Source of the DNA: Lysobacteraceae bacterium
GTDB taxonomy: Bacteria > Pseudomonadota > Gammaproteobacteria > Xanthomonadales > Xanthomonadaceae
Length of the DNA stretch: 9,743 bases
NCBI GenBank assembly: GCA_003505795.1
Contig: DNXT01000185.1
Span: 1 to 9,743 of the forward strand
Direction: 5' to 3'
Within the stretch, counting starts at the first letter, position 1. Each line of letters begins with the position of its first letter. Below, piece by piece: positions 5,941-9,743 of the stretch. The notes under the pieces were generated by a model that worked only from the letters and a program-made list of their open reading frames with translations, ran no database searches and was not told the DNA's origin. The position numbers and the translations under genes were made by a program.

Positions 5941-7659
5941 ATGAACGCCTCAGCCACCGCCTCCGACGACCTGCTGCGCCAGCTGCGCGCGGTGGTCGGC
6001 GCATCGCACCTGCTCACCGGCGACAAGGCCACGCGGCGCTTCCGCAAGGGCTACCGGTTCGGCGACGGCAAGGTACTGGCGGTGGCGCGGCCGGGCACGC
6101 TGCTGGAGCTTTGGAAGCTGCTGGAGGCGGTGGTCGCGGCCGGCCGCATCGTCCTCCTGCAGGCGGCCAACACCGGCCTGACCGGCGGCTCCACCCCCGA
6201 CGGCGACGACTACGACCGCGAGATCGTGCTGATCAGCACGCTGCGCCTGACCGGGATGCAGCTGATCCACGACGGCCGCCAGGTGGTATGCCTGCCCGGC
6301 GCCACCCTGGACCGGCTGGAACAGCGGCTGCGGCCGCTCAAGCGCGAGCCGCATTCGGTGATCGGCTCCTCGTGCATCGGCGCCTCGGTGCTCGGCGGCA
6401 TCTGCAACAACTCCGGCGGCGCGCTGGTGCGGCGCGGCCCGGCCTACACCCAGCTGGCATTGTTCGCGCAGCTCGGCGAGGACGGCGTGCTGCGGCTGGT
6501 CAACCACCTGGGCATCGCGCTGGGCGACAGTCCCGAGCAGATCCTCACCCGCCTGCAGGCCGGCGACTACGGCGAGGCCGACATCGTCGACGACCCGGCG
6601 CTGGCCGCGTCCGACCCGCTGTACGCGCAGCACGTGCGCGACGTCGACGCGCCCACGCCGGCGCGCTTCAACGCCGACCCGGCGCGCCACTACGAGGCCT
6701 CCGGCTCGGCCGGGCGCCTGTGCGTGTTCGCGGTGCGGCTGGACACCTTCCCGCGCGAGGACAGCACGGTCTTCTACATCGGCAGCAACGACCCGGGCGA
6801 CCTCACCGCGATCCGGCGCGAACTGCTCACCGCGCTGGCCGAGCTGCCGATCGCCGGCGAGTACATCCACCGCGACGCCTACGACATCGGCGAGAAGTAC
6901 GGCAAGGACACCTTCCTGCTGATCGACAAGCTCGGCACCGACACGGTGCCGAAGGCGTTCGCGCTGAAGAGCCGGATCGACGGCTTCTTCGAGTCGTTCG
7001 GCCTGCGCGGGGCCAGCGACCGGCTGATCCAGGGGCTGATGAACCTGCTGCCCAGCCACCTGCCGGCGCGCATGCGCGAGTTCCGCCGGCGCTACGAGCA
7101 CCACCTGCTGCTGCGCGTGGCGCGCCGCGATGCGACGCAGACCGATTTCTTCCTCAAGCAGCACTTCGCCGCCAGCGCCACCGGCGGCTACTTCCAGTGC
7201 GACGAGGACGAGGGCCGCAAGGCGTTCCTGCACCGCTTCGCGGTGGCCGGCGCGGCGGTGCGCTACCGCGAGGTCCACCGCGCCGAGGTCGAGGACATCG
7301 TCGCGCTCGACGTGGCGCTGCGCCGCAACGACCGCCACTGGGTGGAGACGCTGCCGGCCGGCATCGAGGACACGCTGGTGGCCAAGCTGTACTACGGGCA
7401 CTTCTTCTGCCACGTGTTCCACCAGGACTACATCGTCCGCAAGGGCCACGACCCGCTGGCGATCGAGCACGCGATGTGGGGACTGCTCGACCAGCGCGGC
7501 GCCGAGTACCCGGCCGAGCACAACGTCGGCCACCTGTACCGGGCCAAGCCGGCGCTGGAGGCGTTCTACCGCCGGCTCGACCCGACCAACAGCTTCAACC
7601 CGGGCATCGGCCAGACCTCCAAGCAGAAGCACTGGGGAGCGGACTGCTGCGGGCCCTGA
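5941..7659 (+). CDS. dld: Quinone-dependent D-lactate dehydrogenase Dld (FAD)
   Basis: This peripheral membrane respiratory enzyme oxidises D-lactate to pyruvate and reduces quinone. The protein has 572 residues (E. coli Dld has 571). The N-terminal FAD-binding (PCMH-type) domain holds QAANTGLTGGSTPDGDDYDR (74-93), ISTLRL (98-103) and REPHSVIGSSCIGASVLGG (135-153) followed by CNNSGG. The following blocks are also conserved: GRLCVFAVRLDTF (258-270), GEYIHRDAYDIGEKYGKDTF (306-325), the basic PSHLPARMREFRRRYEHHLL (371-390) of the membrane-binding region, KLYYGHFFCHVFHQDYIV (482-499), and EHNVGHLY with DPTNSFNPGIGQTSK at the C-terminus. The start has a GGAG at 5931-5934, 6 nt upstream and directly after the lldD stop. 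It is the last gene of the operon, so one promoter serves both lactate enantiomers; in E. coli dld is elsewhere. It faces ligD across a REP-filled gap. Confidence 0.97.
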   Translation: MNASATASDDLLRQLRAVVGASHLLTGDKATRRFRKGYRFGDGKVLAVARPGTLLELWKLLEAVVAAGRIVLLQAANTGLTGGSTPDGDDYDREIVLISTLRLTGMQLIHDGRQVVCLPGATLDRLEQRLRPLKREPHSVIGSSCIGASVLGGICNNSGGALVRRGPAYTQLALFAQLGEDGVLRLVNHLGIALGDSPEQILTRLQAGDYGEADIVDDPALAASDPLYAQHVRDVDAPTPARFNADPARHYEASGSAGRLCVFAVRLDTFPREDSTVFYIGSNDPGDLTAIRRELLTALAELPIAGEYIHRDAYDIGEKYGKDTFLLIDKLGTDTVPKAFALKSRIDGFFESFGLRGASDRLIQGLMNLLPSHLPARMREFRRRYEHHLLLRVARRDATQTDFFLKQHFAASATGGYFQCDEDEGRKAFLHRFAVAGAAVRYREVHRAEVEDIVALDVALRRNDRHWVETLPAGIEDTLVAKLYYGHFFCHVFHQDYIVRKGHDPLAIEHAMWGLLDQRGAEYPAEHNVGHLYRAKPALEAFYRRLDPTNSFNPGIGQTSKQKHWGADCCGP

Positions 7660-7694
7660 GCCGGCCGTTGTCCGCCCTGTTGCCGACGTTTGGT

Positions 7695-7758
7695 AGGAGC
7701 GACTTCAGTCGCGATGAGGCCTTACCGGGAAAGCTCCATCGCGACTGAAGTCGCTCCT
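7695..7758. repeat. Inverted REP-like pair (BIME-type element)
   Basis: Two 22-bp arms, 7695-7716 and 7737-7758, are perfect reverse complements separated by 20 nt. With the flanking bases the left unit reads GTAGGAGCGACTTCAGTCGC (from 7693). This has the GTAG foot and an internal hairpin (GCGAC-TTCA-GTCGC) typical of REP elements mobilised by REP-associated tyrosine transposases (RAYTs) in xanthomonads and pseudomonads. The pair sits 35 nt after the dld stop, between convergent genes, where such elements can stop or protect transcripts from both sides. The family name is from memory; the symmetry is seen directly. Confidence 0.88.
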
Positions 7759-7763
7759 GCAAG

Positions 7764-7784
7764 AAAGCGGAAAGCGGAAAGCCG
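7764..7784. repeat. Three-unit 7-bp tandem repeat
   Basis: AAAGCGG occurs at 7764-7770 and 7771-7777, followed by AAAGCCG at 7778-7784 with one difference. It lies just outside the right REP arm. It may have arisen by slippage or be a remnant of REP insertion. No function is apparent. Confidence 0.6.
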
Positions 7785-7789
7785 TGGCG

Positions 7790-7809
7790 CCGGCGGCTGG
7801 CTCCGCCGG
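7790..7809. terminator. Hairpin between convergent genes, possible terminator
   Basis: CCGGCGG (7790-7796) and CCGCCGG (7803-7809) form a 7-bp all-GC stem with a 6-nt loop. No T-run follows on the plus strand. On the minus strand, downstream of ligD, several short T-runs follow (complement of 7764-7780), so it could help end ligD transcripts. It is not a canonical terminator. Confidence 0.35.
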
Positions 7810-7810
7810 T

Positions 7811-7877
7811 GTGGGAGAGGCTTCAGCCGCGACCGGGGACTTGCAGGAGAACCTGCCGGACTGCGTCGCTCCCGGCA
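7811..7877. repeat. Second, divergent REP-like unit with a decayed inverted partner
   Basis: GTGGGAGAGGCTTCAGCCGC (from 7811) aligns without gaps to the left REP arm, GTAGGAGCGACTTCAGTCGC. The T-to-C change at 7827 pairs with the A-to-G change at 7820, so the internal hairpin is kept (GGCT/AGCC). At 7859-7877 a stretch containing GACTG and GTCGCTCC resembles the inverted arm 7743-7761, with one small gap. Together they look like an older inverted pair about 120 bp from the perfect one. A short hairpin GCAGG-AGAA-CCTGC (7843-7856) lies between the two units. The forward unit is well supported and the partner is tentative. Confidence 0.6.
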
Positions 7878-7882
7878 GTTCC

Positions 7883-9727
7883 TCATCCGGGCAACCGCTG
7901 CTGCAGCTGTGCGATGCCCTCCCAGGGGTCGGCCTTGAGCCGCCTGGCGCGCGCCAGCGCCTTGTCCGGGCTGAACGCCCGCGGCGATGCGATCCGGCCC
8001 AGTTCCTCCCAGCGCAGCGGCACCGCCACCGCCACCGGTTCGCGCGCCCGCAGCGACCATGAGCACACGCTGGTGTTGCCGCGGCCGTTGCGCAGCCAGT
8101 CGACGAAGATCACGCCGCGGCGCCTGGCCTTGCTCATCGTCGCCACGTAGCGGTCCGGCGCGTGCGCGGCCAGTGCCTGGGCGAAGGCTTCGCAGAAGTC
8201 GCGCGCCTGGTCCCAGTCCGGTCCCGGCGCGATCGGCACCACCACGTGCAGGCCCTTGCCGCCGGACAGGCGCACGAAGCTTTCCAGCGCCGCCTCGCGC
8301 AGCCGCTCGCGGATGTCACGCGCGGCCGCCTTGACCTGGTTCCAGGCCACGCCCTCGCCCGGGTCCAGGTCGAACACCAGCCGGTCCGGGCGTTCGGGCG
8401 CATCGACGGTGGCGCCCCAGGGATGCAGCTCCAGCGTGTTCATCTGCACCAGCTCGAGCAGCCCGGCGCTGTCCTCGATGTAGAGGTAGTCCTCGACCCC
8501 GCTCTTCTGCCGCAGCGCCACCGCACGCACGTGGCCGCCCAGCGCGCGGCCCTGGTGCTTCTGGAAGAAGCATTCGCCGCCGACGCCGTCGGGACAGCGC
8601 AGCAGCGACAGCGGCCGCCGCACCACCTCCGGCAGCAGCCACGGCGCGATCGCGCGGTAGTAGTCGGCGACCTCGCCCTTGGTCAGCTTCGACTGCGGGA
8701 ACACCACCCGCTCGGGATGGGTGATCTTCACCTCGGACACCGACGCCGACGCCACCGCCGCGCGCGTGCGCCGGGGTGGCGCCGGCGCCGTGTCCGTTGC
8801 CGCGGCCACGTCGCGCAGCGGCTTGTCCTCGCGCAGGCGCTTGAAGCCGGCCTGGCGCAGCAGGCCCTCCTTGGCCCAGCCGCGGAACGCGACCTCGGCC
8901 ACCAGCTGCGGCTCGACCCAGTGCACGCTGCGCCGCGGGAACGGCACGTGCACCGGCAGCTCGACCGCGGCCCCGGCAGTGGCCCTGGCCTGCAGCATCT
9001 GCGTGATCCGCTTCAGCGCCGCGTCGTCGAAGCCGGTGCCGACCCGGCCGACGTACTGGTAGCCGTCCGCGGCCGGCCGCGCCAGCAGCAGCGAGCCGAA
9101 GCCGCTGCGCGCGCCCTTCGGGTCGGTGTAGCCGACGATCACGAACTCGTCGGTGTTCTCGTGCTTGATCTTGAGCCAGTCCGGCGAGCGCGCGTTGACG
9201 TAGTGCGCATCCACGCGCTTGCTGACGATGCCCTCGAAGCCCTTGGCGGCGCTGGCCGCGAACACCTCCGGGCCATGATCGATCACGTGGTCGCTGTAGG
9301 CGAGGATGCCGACGCGGTCGCCGAGCAGGCCTTGCAGCAGCTGCTTGCGCTGCAGCAGCGGGGTGCGCGACAGGTCGACCCCGGCCACGCCGGGCAGGTC
9401 GAACACCAGGTAGCGCAGCGGCTGCTTGGAAGTCCCCTCGATCACCCGCTGCAGCGCGCTGAAGTCGCTGTGCCCCGCCGCGTCGAGTACCACCAGCTCG
9501 CCGTCCAGGCGCGCGTCGCCGACCGGCAGCGCCTCCACCGCCTTGGTCACCTCGGGAAAGTGTTCGGTCCAGTTGAGGCCGCCGCGCGAGCGCAGCGTGG
9601 CCACCCCGTCCACCAGGTCGGCCAGCAGCCGGTAGCCGTCCCACTTGATCTCGTGCAGCCATTGCGCGCCGCTCGGCGCCTGCGCGCGCGCGGTGGTCAG
9701 CTGCGCGGCGAAGCCGGCCGGGTACGG
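7883..9727 (-). CDS. ligD: DNA ligase D (ligase plus polymerase domains), 5'-truncated
   Basis: This is the main enzyme of bacterial non-homologous end joining. It seals double-strand breaks with ATP after Ku binding and fills ends with its polymerase. The frame is open to the adapter, leaving 614 visible residues, numbered from codon 9727. The ligase domain shows the AMP-accepting lysine K28 in HEIKWDGYR (motif I), LDGELVVLD (75-83), FDL (109-111), EGIVSK (165-170, motif IV) and WLKIK (motif V, to 188). An OB-fold region starting near GRVGTGFDD (227-235) follows. After an Ala/Pro/Arg linker (about 305-330) comes the archaeo-eukaryotic-primase-like polymerase domain, with the metal-binding DLDP (453-456), SGGKGLHVVV containing H494, and D543 in VDWLRNGRGNTSV. 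The Lig-Pol order fits the Pseudomonas type, in which a 3'-phosphoesterase domain comes first. That domain, if present, and the true start lie outside the window. A GTG at 9613 is not the start, because motif I lies upstream of it. No ku gene is visible. The gene converges with dld. Confidence 0.94.
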   Translation of the reverse strand, partial: PYPAGFAAQLTTARAQAPSGAQWLHEIKWDGYRLLADLVDGVATLRSRGGLNWTEHFPEVTKAVEALPVGDARLDGELVVLDAAGHSDFSALQRVIEGTSKQPLRYLVFDLPGVAGVDLSRTPLLQRKQLLQGLLGDRVGILAYSDHVIDHGPEVFAASAAKGFEGIVSKRVDAHYVNARSPDWLKIKHENTDEFVIVGYTDPKGARSGFGSLLLARPAADGYQYVGRVGTGFDDAALKRITQMLQARATAGAAVELPVHVPFPRRSVHWVEPQLVAEVAFRGWAKEGLLRQAGFKRLREDKPLRDVAAATDTAPAPPRRTRAAVASASVSEVKITHPERVVFPQSKLTKGEVADYYRAIAPWLLPEVVRRPLSLLRCPDGVGGECFFQKHQGRALGGHVRAVALRQKSGVEDYLYIEDSAGLLELVQMNTLELHPWGATVDAPERPDRLVFDLDPGEGVAWNQVKAAARDIRERLREAALESFVRLSGGKGLHVVVPIAPGPDWDQARDFCEAFAQALAAHAPDRYVATMSKARRRGVIFVDWLRNGRGNTSVCSWSLRAREPVAVAVPLRWEELGRIASPRAFSPDKALARARRLKADPWEGIAQLQQRLPG

Positions 9728-9729
9728 CC

Positions 9730-9743
9730 AGATCGGAAGAGCG
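9730..9743 (-). other. Illumina sequencing adapter (reverse complement, not genomic)
   Basis: AGATCGGAAGAGCG is the start of the reverse complement of the universal adapter found at 1-26. The final CG separates it from the indexed adapter, which reads GCAC after GGAAGA. Genomic DNA therefore ends at 9729, inside ligD. Confidence 0.95.

Noticed and set aside
2124..6047. Two very long minus-strand open frames, 2124-4205 and 4206-6047
   Set aside because: They lie antisense to lldP, lldR, lldD and the start of dld, which are certain. Their translations are rich in Arg, Ala, Gln and His with no recognisable domain, as expected for shadow frames of GC-rich genes.
5950..7632. 560-codon minus-strand frame opposite dld
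   Set aside because: Low-complexity composition and complete overlap with a well-conserved dld gene; no ribosome site or family motif.
7693..7877. Possible CRISPR array or attachment site in the repeat-rich gap
   Set aside because: The repeats are inverted, few and unevenly spaced, with no regular spacers, no tRNA and no integrase, so REP elements explain them better.
7690..8150. Small plus-strand frames over the REP gap and the ligD 3' end
   Set aside because: They are built from REP sequence and antisense ligD; no ribosome site or recognisable product.
8316..9662. Second minus-strand frame inside ligD
   Set aside because: It is a frame-shifted reading of ligD, rich in Arg, Ala and Gly, with no motifs. 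The frame at 7883-9727 carries all ligase and polymerase residues.
1..9743. Insertion sequence with terminal inverted repeats, suggested by the matching inverted ends
   Set aside because: The matching ends are synthetic adapter, and no transposase is encoded between them.

Overview
The window is a high-GC (roughly 70 %) gammaproteobacterial fragment, most likely from the Xanthomonadaceae (Xanthomonas, Lysobacter, Luteimonas or Pseudoxanthomonas type). The pointers are the strong G/C preference at third codon positions, lactate-utilisation proteins that follow the Escherichia coli ones almost residue by residue, and an inverted pair of GTAG-footed REP repeats of the kind common in xanthomonads and pseudomonads. 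The genus cannot be fixed from the sequence alone. Both ends are Illumina adapter (1-26, and its reverse complement at 9730-9743), so genomic DNA spans only about 27-9729 and the two outer genes are cut by library construction, not by biology.

Layout. (1) 28-2050, plus strand: the 3' part of a carotenoid oxygenase gene with all four iron-binding histidines, followed after 16 nt by a small membrane methyltransferase of the isoprenylcysteine carboxyl methyltransferase (ICMT) type. (2) 2051-2273: a control region with a good sigma-70-type promoter and three palindromes with the FadR-family core TGGT-N3-ACCA. (3) 2274-7659, plus strand: the lactate operon lldP (permease), lldR (GntR/FadR regulator), lldD (FMN L-lactate dehydrogenase) and dld (FAD quinone-dependent D-lactate dehydrogenase). 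Spacing is tight, including a 4-nt ATGA overlap between lldR and lldD. (4) 7660-7882: a gene-free gap between convergent genes, filled with REP-like inverted repeats, two smaller hairpins and a 7-bp tandem repeat. (5) 7883-9727, minus strand: the ligase and polymerase domains of the NHEJ ligase LigD, with the N-terminus beyond the window.

How the genes work together. LldP imports lactate. LldD and Dld oxidise the L- and D-forms to pyruvate and pass electrons to the membrane quinone pool. LldR, encoded inside the operon, very probably represses the promoter through the upstream palindromes until lactate is present. The palindromes flank the promoter 107 bp apart, which resembles the loop-forming O1/O2 layout described for E. 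coli lldPRD, here with an extra central site and with dld added to the operon. The carotenoid oxygenase and methyltransferase look like a separate small transcription unit.

I see no clearly undescribed system. The best leads are the three-site operator array, the oxygenase-methyltransferase pair and the double REP structure. All gene identities rest on recalled family motifs, not on a database search.
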